Source: Arenibacter sp. P308M17 (GTDB taxonomy: Bacteria; Bacteroidota; Bacteroidia; Flavobacteriales; Flavobacteriaceae). Taken from it: DNA of 64,000 nucleotides. The notes beneath the pieces were generated by a model. That model was not told where the DNA came from, did no database searches, and worked only from the letters and a program-made list of their open reading frames with translations. Both the position numbers and the translations under genes were made by a program. Shown here piece by piece: positions 8,598-17,114 of the stretch; the first letter of the stretch is position 1; the number at the start of each line of letters is the position of its first letter. The stretch covers positions 496,001 through 560,000 of the forward strand of contig NZ_QVON01000001.1 in NCBI RefSeq assembly GCF_003426735.1, given 5' to 3'.

Positions 8598-8783
8598 TTA
8601 ATAATCTTGGACCAAAACTTCAGTCGGTATGTGAAGAGTTGCGCTTGGATACTCATTTTTTAATTCATTAATCGACTTCCATTCGGATTTTTCGGTTTCC
8701 CTATACCAGGATTTCAATTGCTCTTCACAGTCAGTGTGTTTTTCCCAAAAATCCCGTAAGGTTCTTTTTGCTATTACTCTCAC
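8598..8783 (-). pseudogene. higB: higB toxin gene, 3'-truncated remnant
   Basis: From GTG 8783 the frame reads VRVIAKRTLRDFWEKH, then LKSWYRETEKSEWKS and LKNEYPSAT. This is the N-terminal half of a HigB mRNA-interferase toxin. Homology stops after about 47 residues (YPSATLHIPTEV). The family core that should follow (NRVVFNIKGN, then LVVRI and FVGTHxxYD) is absent in all frames downstream, and no higA antitoxin follows. The sequence after about 8640 is unrelated non-coding DNA with a GC repeat. The toxin is therefore almost certainly inactive. Confidence 0.7.
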
Positions 8784-8817
8784 ATTATACTTGTTCGACG
8801 CATAAATAGCATACAAG

Positions 8818-8832
8818 TTACCAAATTGGTAA
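8818..8832. promoter_or_regulatory. 15-bp operator-like palindrome upstream of the higB remnant
   Basis: TTACCAAATTGGTAA is a perfect palindrome 34 bp upstream of the higB remnant. It is probably the old HigA operator. Its TACCAA/TTGGTA half-sites are the same as those in the parDE operator 370 bp away. Confidence 0.5.
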
Positions 8833-8904
8833 TAAAATTTTTTTTTTCAGCTTGTTGCCAACTGTTTTGTGCCAAGTATCTTTTTTGCACCCAATTTAAA
8901 AAGT

Positions 8905-10149
8905 TTAACCGAGTTCATTAAGTCGCTCGATTTCTTTTTTCAATGTCTGTTTTTCTGTGTTCGATTTAGTCAGTTTTATGGCTTTTTCATAATGTTCAAT
9001 TGCTATTTGAATATCCGATTTAGCATATAGGTAACCCAATAGTGCGTGGTATTGATCGTTATCAGAAAGATTTAATTTATCAGCTTCCAGAATCGCTTTT
9101 TCGTGTCCGTAAATTTTTGAAAAAACAAAGGTTCTGTTCAAGGCGGTTATGGGCGAATATTCAATTAATATCAGTTGGTTGTATAGTTGCAAAATATTTT
9201 TCCATTTGTCTTTGTTGTCCGTGGTATGCCAATAAGCAATTCCTGCTTCCAAATGATATTTTGAAATTTCGTTTCCGTTCGTAGCGTTTACCAAGAAATA
9301 ATTTCCTTTCTCGATGAGCGATTTATCCCATTGGTTTTTGTCCTGTTCGTTAAAAAGTATGGCTTCGCCTTTTTCGTTGGTCCGAGCTTCAATCCGTGAA
9401 CTTTGAAAACACATCAACGCCAATAAAGCGTTTGTTTGTGGTGTATTGGTTAACGGATTTTCTGTCAATATCAAATTTAACCTGATGGCTTCCGAGCAGA
9501 GTTCCTTTCGGATGAATTGATTGTTCGATTTTGAAAAATAACCTTCGTTAAACAGCAAGTACAATGTTTGCAAAACCGTTTCCTGTCTTGATCGGATTTC
9601 ACTTTTGGATAATGTTTTGATTTGGAAATTATCGTTGCGAAGATTGTTTCTTGCCCGTTGCAACCGCTTTTTTATGGTTTCGGCTTTGGTGATAAACGCA
9701 TTGGCAATTTCGTCCACGCTAAATCCACAAAGAATCTGAAGTGCCAATGCAATTTGACTTTCAGAATTGTTAGAAGGATTGCAAACGGCAAAAATCATTG
9801 TCAATTGACTGTCCGAAATAATTTGTTCGTGAAACTCAAAATCGTTTTCCTGTTTGGGCCTATCTGAGTTTATGTCGTTCTTGATTTTGGTTTCAAAAAC
9901 CGAAAGGTGCCTGAAATAATCCTTGGTCTTGTTCTTGGCAACCGTATAAAGCCAGGCTGTGGGATTTTCAGGGATTCCGTTTATTGCCCAATGTTCCGAA
10001 GCTTTTAGAAAGGTGTCGCTCGCAATATCTTCGGCAATCCCAATATGTTTTAAACCAAAATGACGGCATAAAACGGCCGTCATTTTCGCATATTCCTGTC
10101 TGAACAAATGCGGTAAAAGTTCGTTATGTGAAGCCGGTAGTTCAGCCAT
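8905..10149 (-). CDS. ECF42-type RNA polymerase sigma factor with C-terminal TPR-like domain
   Basis: This 414-residue protein is a group 4 sigma factor with a long C-terminal extension. Sigma region 2 spans about 10-85 (FRQEYAKMTAVLCRHFG, then DIASDTFLKA and PTAWLYTVAKNKTKD). Sigma region 4 spans about 115-180. The extension (185-414) carries LYLLFNEGY, AIRLNLIL, ALLALMCFQSSRIEAR and AGIAYWH, and ends in TPR-like helices. This architecture, with a DGPF/YCII gene next door, defines the ECF42 group (COG4941). No anti-sigma gene is present, as expected for that group. It is the last gene of a three-gene operon and overlaps its upstream neighbour by 8 bp. Confidence 0.92.
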   Translation of the reverse strand: MAELPASHNELLPHLFRQEYAKMTAVLCRHFGLKHIGIAEDIASDTFLKASEHWAINGIPENPTAWLYTVAKNKTKDYFRHLSVFETKIKNDINSDRPKQENDFEFHEQIISDSQLTMIFAVCNPSNNSESQIALALQILCGFSVDEIANAFITKAETIKKRLQRARNNLRNDNFQIKTLSKSEIRSRQETVLQTLYLLFNEGYFSKSNNQFIRKELCSEAIRLNLILTENPLTNTPQTNALLALMCFQSSRIEARTNEKGEAILFNEQDKNQWDKSLIEKGNYFLVNATNGNEISKYHLEAGIAYWHTTDNKDKWKNILQLYNQLILIEYSPITALNRTFVFSKIYGHEKAILEADKLNLSDNDQYHALLGYLYAKSDIQIAIEHYEKAIKLTKSNTEKQTLKKEIERLNELG

Positions 10150-10459
10150 TCTGCAAAGGTTGACTCGTACCGCCTACACATTCCAGGATTTCTACCAGAT
10201 GCGAGTCATTCAATCCGCTTTCATCGCGTCTTCGCTGAAATTCAAGGAATGAAGGAACATTCAAAATTTTATTCTGAACTGACACGTCAACATAACTTGA
10301 GGTGTGAACGAAGGTTTTTCCGTCTTCTTTTAGGAAAACACGATACTCAAACTCAGAAGTGTCCAGCGACTTAAAATCCTTTAGGAATTTATCTATATTG
10401 GCTTTGTTCTCCGGCACAAATTCCGGTTTTATCCGGTAAGAAACTGTTACGTATATCAT
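10142..10459 (-). CDS. Small dimeric alpha/beta-barrel-like protein of the ECF42 operon
   Basis: This 105-residue soluble protein begins MIYVTVSYRIKPEFVPENKANIDKFLKDF. The strand-helix-strand order is like antibiotic biosynthesis monooxygenase or YCII-type folds. I cannot name a substrate. The gene overlaps the DGPF gene by 4 bp (ATGA) and the sigma factor gene by 8 bp. It is therefore translationally coupled in the sigma operon and is likely a target or partner of that regulon. A monooxygenase role is inference from the fold only. Confidence 0.75.
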   Translation of the reverse strand: MIYVTVSYRIKPEFVPENKANIDKFLKDFKSLDTSEFEYRVFLKEDGKTFVHTSSYVDVSVQNKILNVPSFLEFQRRRDESGLNDSHLVEILECVGGTSQPLQNG

Positions 10460-10794
10460 TTTACCAGAATTTCTCTTACCTCAATATTTCCTCCAATTTT
10501 GAAAACAGGGTTTCCTTTGGCCATTTCCACGGCTTCGTCAATGTTCTCGGCTCTTACAACGATATAGCCACTAATGAATTCCTTGATTTCGGTATAAGGC
10601 CCGTCCGTAACCACATTGTTTGGCTTTACGGTTTTGGCGCTTCCGGGAATGGGCAAAAGTGTATTTCCTTTGTCCACTAGCTTGTTTTGTGCGGCAATAC
10701 TGCCCAGCCAATTCATTCGCTCCTGCATTTGCTCTGGCGAAGGTTTGAAGTCCGAAATGTCCTTTAGTCTGAAAATTAATGCAAATTCTTTCAT
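10456..10794 (-). CDS. YCII-related (DGPF domain) protein
   Basis: This 112-residue protein has the DGPF family pattern. It starts MKEFALIFRLKDISDFKPSPEQMQ, has the motif VTDGPYTEIKEFISGYIVV around 63-81, and contains AENIDEAVEMAKGNP. DGPF proteins form dimeric ferredoxin-like barrels of unknown activity and are the usual partner of ECF42 sigma factors. It is the first gene of the operon. A candidate ECF-dependent promoter lies 32 bp upstream. Confidence 0.92.
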   Translation of the reverse strand: MKEFALIFRLKDISDFKPSPEQMQERMNWLGSIAAQNKLVDKGNTLLPIPGSAKTVKPNNVVTDGPYTEIKEFISGYIVVRAENIDEAVEMAKGNPVFKIGGNIEVREILVK

Positions 10795-10825
10795 TATATT
10801 ATAATTTTTTTAAATTCAACTTAAT

Positions 10826-10852
10826 GACGATTCAATTTTCAATATGGGGACA
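10826..10852 (-). promoter_or_regulatory. Candidate ECF42-dependent promoter of the DGPF operon
   Basis: On the minus strand TGTCCC (10852-10847) is followed after 17 bp by CGTC (10829-10826). The ECF42 group, as I recall it, uses TGTC-type -35 and CGTC/CGAC-type -10 elements with 16-17 bp spacing in front of DGPF genes. That would make the operon self-activating. No Bacteroidota housekeeping -7 box is evident here. Confidence 0.45.
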
Positions 10853-10943
10853 AAGTTTCAATTTTTTTTGAGCGTTTTGTTCAAGTTGGGGGTAACAAGT
10901 CTATAACAACCATTACCTATTTCGGTTTTATACCAAAATCCTT

Positions 10944-12086
10944 TCAATACCCAAAATCGGCCTTTAGGGCATCAATTTTTTCCAAGGCCATTTCTTTGGT
11001 AAGAAAATCTATTTCTTCCATGCCAAAAGCCTTTTCAAAAGTTCTAAGGGCCTTTTTGGGTTCTCCCAGTTGCTCGTAATATTCCCCTTCAAAATAAAAG
11101 CCCAACATGGTATCGGGATACTCTTTTTTACATAGGTCGGATAAGGGTTTTAGGGATTCAAAGTCTTCCTTTTTTCTAGAGGCTGCGTAAATGGCCATAA
11201 TATCGTTGAGACTGGTGGTTTTTCTAAAACCGAACAGGTTTTCTATGGACGCTTGTTTGTCTTCCAAATACTTGAACACGGGTTCGTCCGAGGTCAGTAT
11301 TTTTTCTTTGTATTCCTTAGGACTTATAGGTTTGAACATGCCGAAGATATTGTCGAAAGCCTTCCCAATGCCATAGGTAGCTACAGAGATATGGTCGGCA
11401 TTCCCATACTGATCAAAAAAATAACGCAGATTATCTATCTGCATATCCTTTAATGTTTGGTTCAGGGCCAGTACCCTGTTGCTATTTTCACTTTTTTCGC
11501 CCTCCAGGATCAATTGGTAGAAAATTTTCTTGTTCATCGCGGATAGTCTTGCGGGCAACCTTGTTTCCATTTCTGGAGCTAAATAGGGCGAAATACTGAT
11601 ATAGGCGTTAAATAGGGAATCGTCCTTGAAAAGGTAATAATTTCCAAAATTGGCCGTGATATCATAGCCCACAAACATTTTAAAGGGAGCCGTACTGAAT
11701 TTGGTTTCCAAATAGGGAATAAGCTCCATCCCCAAAAATTCGAAGAACAGCTTGCCTTTTTCGCTGGGGAGGCCGGTATCCGGATCAAAGCCGCAATCCT
11801 GAAGCCTTAGATTGTCCTTGGATTGGTTTACGCCAACTACTATAGCTTCGGGCATACCATGAAAATTACTGTAAAACTTTGCATTGGCCACCACCTGGTC
11901 AAATAAATATTCCCCGTCCAAAACCACGATGACCGGGTATTTTTTTTCTGCGGTGTAACTTTCGGGGAAATAGTACTGTACATCCCTGCGTTCCTGTAAC
12001 TTGAAGGATTCGAATATTTCTTGGGTCAGCTGTGCCTTGCCGCCAAAACAGACCAGCAGGGCCAATAGGGTAAAAAAACGTTGCAT
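10944..12086 (-). CDS. Secreted esterase-like alpha/beta-hydrolase lacking the nucleophile serine
   Basis: I start at ATG 12086 (MQRFFTLLALLVCFGGKAQ, a signal peptide); a TTG start 18 bp upstream would spoil the signal. The 380-residue product has a putative-esterase (Fes/IroE-like) domain: YPVIVVLDGEYLFD near 45-60, FYSNFHGMPEAIVVGVNQ, and the terminal histidine in NADHISVATYG. At the nucleophile elbow, where GxSxGG is expected, the sequence is VGYDITANFG, with aspartate in place of serine. The last 90 residues are TPR-like. The gene is last in the panC-panD-flippase operon. It may be a binding protein or use an unusual nucleophile; activity is uncertain. Confidence 0.82.
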   Translation of the reverse strand: MQRFFTLLALLVCFGGKAQLTQEIFESFKLQERRDVQYYFPESYTAEKKYPVIVVLDGEYLFDQVVANAKFYSNFHGMPEAIVVGVNQSKDNLRLQDCGFDPDTGLPSEKGKLFFEFLGMELIPYLETKFSTAPFKMFVGYDITANFGNYYLFKDDSLFNAYISISPYLAPEMETRLPARLSAMNKKIFYQLILEGEKSENSNRVLALNQTLKDMQIDNLRYFFDQYGNADHISVATYGIGKAFDNIFGMFKPISPKEYKEKILTSDEPVFKYLEDKQASIENLFGFRKTTSLNDIMAIYAASRKKEDFESLKPLSDLCKKEYPDTMLGFYFEGEYYEQLGEPKKALRTFEKAFGMEEIDFLTKEMALEKIDALKADFGY

Positions 12087-12111
12087 AGAACAGAATTTGG
12101 GCAATAGATGC

Positions 12112-13077
12112 CTATTTGTTTCTGTTCCATAACGGTAATATCAGAAAAGATATTGCGCCAAAAACGACTATCATCAAAGTTTGTGAAATCCACATGATCC
12201 ACCCAAAGGCATCTCCCGAAACCTTGCTGATTCCAAAAATGGCCAGGGCACTGCTCACGGCAATGGGATAAATGCCTATGCCCCCATTGGTGGCCGACAT
12301 GGCAAAGGCTCCTGCCACAAAAGCGACCAGCAACTGACTCAAGCTTAGGTCCACGGTTTCCAGTACGGTATATTTTATTACCCAAAACATGGCTATATAG
12401 GCGAGCCAAATAAATAGGGTGTGAAGAACAAATCCCCATTTGTTCTTCATTTCAAAAATACTGAGGATGCCCTCCAATAGGCCCCTCAAAAATGTTTTTA
12501 GTTTTAGGGCAAATTTCGATTTCGATTTTTTTAATACATACATTCCCAAAGACAGGATCAAAATCCCGGAAAAAAGTAGCATCGATAACAAAATAAGATT
12601 AAAACCTTTTTGTTGAAGGAAGTTCCAAATAATTTCGGTTTGAAGGAACAGTGCTATGGCAACGATCAGGAATAGCATCACCAAATCGATGACCCTTTCC
12701 GTTACAATGGTCCCGAATCCTTTTTGGAAAGGAACATGCTCGTAGGTGGCCAAGGCCGTGGCCCTCAATATTTCCCCAGACCGGGGTATTCCCAGGTTGG
12801 TAAAATATGCGGTTAATATAATCAATATATTGTTGAATACCTTTGGCCTATAACCTAATGGCTGTAACAGGTAGTTCCATCGTACTGCCCGTGACAGGTG
12901 GGTAAGTATCCCCAAAACAACGGATACCCCTACCCAAAAAAGATCGGCATTTTTTATATAGTGGATAATTTCCGACCTATCTTCGGCAGAAGTGGAATAA
13001 TAAGAATACCATACCAAAAAAATACCCAATACGATGGGCAGAATTGTTTTTAACGAATTCTTGATGGAGGACTTCAA
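12112..13077 (-). CDS. YbhN/UPF0104-family flippase-like membrane protein
   Basis: This 321-residue protein has about eight membrane helices and the lysylphosphatidylglycerol synthase membrane-region pattern. Family residues are visible in LTHLSRAVRWNYLLQPLGY, then NLGIPRSGEILRATALA and FAMSATNGGIGIYPIAVS. Relatives include the MprF flippase half and AglD2/YbhN, so movement of a lipid or lipid-linked molecule across the inner membrane is likely. The substrate is unknown. It starts 2 bp after panD and ends 25 bp before the esterase-like gene, so the four genes form one operon. Confidence 0.88.
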   Translation of the reverse strand: MKSSIKNSLKTILPIVLGIFLVWYSYYSTSAEDRSEIIHYIKNADLFWVGVSVVLGILTHLSRAVRWNYLLQPLGYRPKVFNNILIILTAYFTNLGIPRSGEILRATALATYEHVPFQKGFGTIVTERVIDLVMLFLIVAIALFLQTEIIWNFLQQKGFNLILLSMLLFSGILILSLGMYVLKKSKSKFALKLKTFLRGLLEGILSIFEMKNKWGFVLHTLFIWLAYIAMFWVIKYTVLETVDLSLSQLLVAFVAGAFAMSATNGGIGIYPIAVSSALAIFGISKVSGDAFGWIMWISQTLMIVVFGAISFLILPLWNRNK

Positions 13078-13079
13078 AC

Positions 13080-13430
13080 CTAGGTCAAAAGATTGGTTTC
13101 CTCATTGGGGAAAACCAAGGATGGGTTGAATTTCTTGGCCAGTTCGATGTCCATGGTAGCATAGGTGATCAGAATTAGAACATCGCCAACCGCGACCTTT
13201 CTAGCGGCCGCACCGTTCAAGGTAACCTCACCACTGCCCCTGGCTCCAGGTATGGCATAGGTTTCCAGCCTTTCACCATTGTCGTTGTTGACAATCTGTA
13301 CCTTTTCGCCCCTAATTATGTTGGCCGCGTCCATCAAATCTTCATCAATGGTAATGCTCCCAATATAATTAAGGTCGGCACCCGTCACCTTTACACGGTG
13401 TATTTTAGATTTTACAACTTCTATTTGCAT
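13080..13430 (-). CDS. panD: Aspartate 1-decarboxylase
   Basis: This 116-residue enzyme makes beta-alanine from aspartate for pantothenate and coenzyme A. The self-cleavage site is G24-S25 in [12 protein letters not shown], where S25 becomes the pyruvoyl cofactor. K9 ([11 protein letters not shown]) and Y58-type residues ([21 protein letters not shown]) are in place. The length is normal. It lies between panC (77 bp upstream) and the flippase gene (2 bp downstream). Because panC and panD are adjacent, the two precursors of the same condensation are produced together. Confidence 0.97.
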   Translation of the reverse strand: MQIEVVKSKIHRVKVTGADLNYIGSITIDEDLMDAANIIRGEKVQIVNNDNGERLETYAIPGARGSGEVTLNGAAARKVAVGDVLILITYATMDIELAKKFNPSLVFPNEETNLLT

Positions 13431-13507
13431 GGGACAAAGTTAATCAATATCTACCAATTGGATATCCATTTTCATTTCGGTCGGTATTTTGAAATCGGTG
13501 TTCAATT

Positions 13508-14350
13508 TTAGAGGGCAATGTTGTCTATTAGTCGAACATCCCCCGCATAAACGGCTATAAATGCCCTGTATTTTGTATTTCTGTTTTTTCTTTTAACAGG
13601 TTTCAGTTGGTCTATATCCGTAATTTTAACATATTCAAGGGTTAGTTTTGGGTGGTCCTTAAATTGTTTTTTTACCCAATCCATCGTAAAATTAGCACTT
13701 TTCGTGCCAAATTTATGTTTGGCAGCGATTAGGGTTTTGTATATAAAACCGGCCTCTTGCCTTAATTCCGTGTCCAATCGTTCGTTCCTGGAACTCATTG
13801 CCAATCCGTTGGTTTCCCTAACGATGGGGCAACCTATTATTTCTATTGGCAATTGGATTATTTTTATCAGTTTTTTGATGATCTGAAGTTGTTGAAAATC
13901 CTTTTCACCAAAGTATGCCCTGGTGGGCGAGATGAGACGTAATAGCTTTTCAACAATAGTTCCTACCCCGTCAAAATGTCCTTTTCTAAATTCCCCTTCC
14001 ATAACATTTTCCAATCCCTCAAAATCATAAGTTTTGGAGATAATTTCACTGGAATACATTTCGGTGGCGGAAGGGGCAAAAACTACCAGGTCATCCGAAA
14101 CTGTTTTTAATAGGGCCAAATCGGCCTCCAAAGTATTTGGGTACTTTTCCAGATCTTCCTTATTGTTGAATTGGGTGGGATTAACGAAAATGCTTATCAG
14201 GGTAAGCCCGTTCTCTTCAACCGATTTTTTAATTAGGGAGATATGTCCCATATGCAATGCCCCCATCGTGGGGACCAAACCAATAGTTTTGGTTTTTGGG
14301 AGGGAGGATAGATAGGACTTGAGTTCCTTTTTAGTGCTAATTAGCTGCAT
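13508..14350 (-). CDS. panC: Pantothenate synthetase
   Basis: This 280-residue enzyme joins pantoate and beta-alanine with ATP. The nucleotide motif is PTMGALHMGHISLI (27-40, with H33 and H36). FVNPTQFNNKEDLEKYP binds pantoate, FGEKDFQQL follows, and the KMSKS-like loop is SSRNERL. The length and start (MQLISTKKELKSYL) are normal. It is the first gene of the pan operon. It is divergent from the glycogen-synthase-like gene across 103 bp that must hold both promoters. Confidence 0.97.
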   Translation of the reverse strand: MQLISTKKELKSYLSSLPKTKTIGLVPTMGALHMGHISLIKKSVEENGLTLISIFVNPTQFNNKEDLEKYPNTLEADLALLKTVSDDLVVFAPSATEMYSSEIISKTYDFEGLENVMEGEFRKGHFDGVGTIVEKLLRLISPTRAYFGEKDFQQLQIIKKLIKIIQLPIEIIGCPIVRETNGLAMSSRNERLDTELRQEAGFIYKTLIAAKHKFGTKSANFTMDWVKKQFKDHPKLTLEYVKITDIDQLKPVKRKNRNTKYRAFIAVYAGDVRLIDNIAL

Positions 14351-14409
14351 TCGTTTTACTTAAAAGACAGCAAACTTACTATAATTACTGCTAATCTGCA
14401 TAATTTTTG

Positions 14410-14417
14410 TAATTTTG
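14410..14417 (+). promoter_or_regulatory. -7 box for the glycogen-synthase-like/DUF4270 operon
   Basis: TAATTTTG fits the Bacteroidota -7 consensus TAnnTTTG and lies 36 bp before the ATG at 14454. No convincing -33 TTTG is seen, so the assignment is moderate. Confidence 0.45.
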
Positions 14418-14453
14418 CACTTTCTCTTACTCTATTAATAAAATATTGCTTTT

Positions 14454-15263
14454 ATGAATGGCAAAAAGATATTGTTTGTATCTTCAGAATTAGTACCCTA
14501 TCTACCAGAGAACGAAGTTTCCTTAATGTCTTACGAAACCCCAAGAATGGTCAATAGCAATGGTGGCCAGATAAGGATTTTTATGCCAAGGTTTGGGAAT
14601 ATAAATGAACGTAGACATCAATTGCACGAGGTAATTAGGTTGTCCGGGATGAATTTGGTGATTAATGATATGGATATGCCATTGATCATAAAAGTGGCTT
14701 CCATTCCCAGAGAGCGTATTCAGGTTTATTTTATTGATAATGATGAGTACTTTAAAAGGAAGGCGACCTTTACCGATGAGGATGGTAAATTGTTTCCCGA
14801 TAATGACGAAAGGGCCATTTTCTTTGCCAAGGGAGTGGTCGAGACGGTCAAGAAATTAAATTGGTCTCCGGATATTATTCACGTTCATGGTTGGATGGCC
14901 TCCTTGTTGCCACTCTATCTTAAAAAATTCTATGCCGATGAGCCTTTATTTTCCGGGAGCAGGATCATTATGTCCGTTTATGGACAGGGTTTTGATGGCA
15001 CCTTGGATAAGGACCTCATTAAAAAGATTGCCTTCGACGGTGTTCCCGAAGAAAGTATAAAAGCGCTTGAAGAGCCCAATTATAATAATTTGTTAAAGGT
15101 TGCTGTGGATTATGCCGATGCTGTTATTTTAGCCGCAAAAGATATACCAGCAGAATTGGAAGACTACATATCCAAGCTCGAAAAACCTGTATTGCCATTT
15201 TTTCCTTTGCAGGAGTTTGAGGAGGCTTACATGAATTTTTATAACACCAAAGTATTAAAATAA
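14454..15263 (+). CDS. Glycogen/starch synthase N-domain-like protein (GT5-like)
   Basis: This 269-residue protein corresponds only to the N-terminal Rossmann domain of GT5 glycogen synthases. It begins KKILFVSSELVPYLPE and contains the DIIHVHGWMASLLPLYLK block typical of the ADP-glucose enzymes. The usual KTGG glucan/ADP-glucose loop is replaced by a different sequence, and the C-terminal nucleotide-binding domain is missing. Full synthase activity is therefore doubtful. From memory, such short proteins sit next to panC in many Flavobacteriia, which suggests a conserved but different role. It precedes the DUF4270 gene by 5 bp, so they are probably co-transcribed. Confidence 0.88.
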   Translation: MNGKKILFVSSELVPYLPENEVSLMSYETPRMVNSNGGQIRIFMPRFGNINERRHQLHEVIRLSGMNLVINDMDMPLIIKVASIPRERIQVYFIDNDEYFKRKATFTDEDGKLFPDNDERAIFFAKGVVETVKKLNWSPDIIHVHGWMASLLPLYLKKFYADEPLFSGSRIIMSVYGQGFDGTLDKDLIKKIAFDGVPEESIKALEEPNYNNLLKVAVDYADAVILAAKDIPAELEDYISKLEKPVLPFFPLQEFEEAYMNFYNTKVLK

Positions 15264-15268
15264 TCTAA

Positions 15269-17107
15269 ATGAATTTACTGAACAGATTAAAATTGCCTAC
15301 CGTGGTAGGTATGTTCCTTGTTGTGGTCTTGGGGTCCTGTGAGGAGGATTTGACTACCGTTGGTAGTGGCGTGGTAGGTGGTGAGCCATTTACGGCAGGC
15401 AAGGCGGTTTATGATGTATTTGCCTATAATAAAAAGATAGAAGCGGTCAGGACCAACAAATTGCCGGTGTATCAGATCGGGAACTACGTAGACCCTATAT
15501 ACGGCAAAACGGAAGCTAGAATTACCACTCAGGTACAACTGCCCGTAAACAACCCTACTTTTGGGAGTTACTCCGCGAAAGTGGAAGAAACTGCCGATAC
15601 GGATTCCAGTGTTTTGACCATTAAAGAGAACGAGACAGTGGAAGAAGTGATTTTGTTCATTCCCTTTATAACAAACCCAAAAGGGGATAAGGATCTGGAC
15701 GGTGTTGCGGACGAGTTTGATGTCGATCCCGAAGATCCCAACAGTGATAGTGATGGGGATACTTTAACCGATGTTCAGGAAAAGGCCTTGGGTACCGATC
15801 CATTGGATAAGGATACGGATGGGGATGGGGTCAATGATAATTTGGACGATGATACCGCTGTAAATAGGTTTCCCGTAAAATATGATCTGGACAGTATTTT
15901 TGATGCCAATGGGGATATTCCTGAATCCTTTAATTTTAAGGTGGAACGGTCTACATATTTCTTAAGGGACTTGGATCCCAACACCAATTTTCAGGAAGCC
16001 CAGCAATATTATTCATCCCAACAATTTTCTCCTGACTTTGTATCGGACGTTTTATTTGAAGGGCCTGTCCAGGTCAGTAATGTAGAGCAGTTGGTCTTTA
16101 AGGAAGACGATCCCGAAACGGAAGATGTGGACGAATCCGAGGAAGCGCCTACCAGGATTGCCCCGGGTATTAGGGTAAGCTTGAACAAGGTATTTTTTCA
16201 AGAGCATATTTTGGATAAGGAAGGTTCATCCGAGCTGCTGAGCCAGGCCAATTTTGCCAATTTTTTTAGAGGGGTCCATATGTCCGTGCCGGACGACGTT
16301 TTGTTATTGTTGGACATTACGCAAGGGAACATTACCGTTAAATATAAATACGATAGCGTAACCAGTTCGGCCGATACGACCATTATTCAAAATGAGAGGG
16401 AATTTGTCCTGTATTTTACAAGAAGGGATAGTAGTACCGGCAGTATATTGGGTAATGCAGTAAATACCTTTATTAATGAGGCCTACCCTGCTGAGGTTGC
16501 CAATGGTATGGACAATGGCTCCAACGCTTCAAAAATTTACTTGAAGGGCGGGGCCGGGAGTTTTGCACAGATCAAGCTTTTTGATGATGTGAACGGTAAT
16601 GAAATAATAAATCAGATCAAGGCCAAGAATTGGATAATAAATGAGGCCAATTTGGTTTTTTACGTGGATAGAAATACTTTGGATGCTGCAGATGCCGTTA
16701 TTGAGCCTTCCAAGTTATATTTGTTCAAGGACAACACCAATGCGCCGGTCTACAATCAATTTCTGGAATCGGAGGAGGATTACAACGCTGGGAATTTTAC
16801 GAATTATGATGGAAATTTATATAAGGAAAGTGGCAAAGGGCAGCACTATAAAATTAAAATCACCAATTATATCAACGACCTTATAGTAAGGGATTCTACC
16901 AATACCACCTTAAACCTTACATTAACCTCCGATATCAGGGTTACGGCAGCCGGAAAGGCCATGTTGGACAATGCTACGGAAGGGGTAGTGCCCGTAATGT
17001 CCGTTATAAACCCTTTTGGAACAGTGCTTTACGGTAGTGATAATTTGCCAAGTGGGCTGGAGGGGAAAAAATTAAAACTCGAAATTTTCTATACCAAGGC
17101 CAATTAA
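15269..17107 (+). CDS. DUF4270 lipoprotein with inserted calcium-binding-type repeats
   Basis: This 612-residue exported protein has a lipoprotein signal ending VVVLGSC (about 18-24, followed by EEDLTTVG). DUF4270 features follow ([16 protein letters not shown], then [15 protein letters not shown]). At about residues 133-190 there is an insert rich in D-x-D-x-D-G motifs ([18 protein letters not shown], then [11 protein letters not shown] and [14 protein letters not shown]), a thrombospondin type 3-like calcium-binding repeat. The protein is probably anchored on the outer membrane and may be surface exposed. Function is unknown. A hairpin follows 52 bp after the stop. Confidence 0.9.
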   Translation: MNLLNRLKLPTVVGMFLVVVLGSCEEDLTTVGSGVVGGEPFTAGKAVYDVFAYNKKIEAVRTNKLPVYQIGNYVDPIYGKTEARITTQVQLPVNNPTFGSYSAKVEETADTDSSVLTIKENETVEEVILFIPFITNPKGDKDLDGVADEFDVDPEDPNSDSDGDTLTDVQEKALGTDPLDKDTDGDGVNDNLDDDTAVNRFPVKYDLDSIFDANGDIPESFNFKVERSTYFLRDLDPNTNFQEAQQYYSSQQFSPDFVSDVLFEGPVQVSNVEQLVFKEDDPETEDVDESEEAPTRIAPGIRVSLNKVFFQEHILDKEGSSELLSQANFANFFRGVHMSVPDDVLLLLDITQGNITVKYKYDSVTSSADTTIIQNEREFVLYFTRRDSSTGSILGNAVNTFINEAYPAEVANGMDNGSNASKIYLKGGAGSFAQIKLFDDVNGNEIINQIKAKNWIINEANLVFYVDRNTLDAADAVIEPSKLYLFKDNTNAPVYNQFLESEEDYNAGNFTNYDGNLYKESGKGQHYKIKITNYINDLIVRDSTNTTLNLTLTSDIRVTAAGKAMLDNATEGVVPVMSVINPFGTVLYGSDNLPSGLEGKKLKLEIFYTKAN

Positions 17108-17114
17108 AAGCCAG

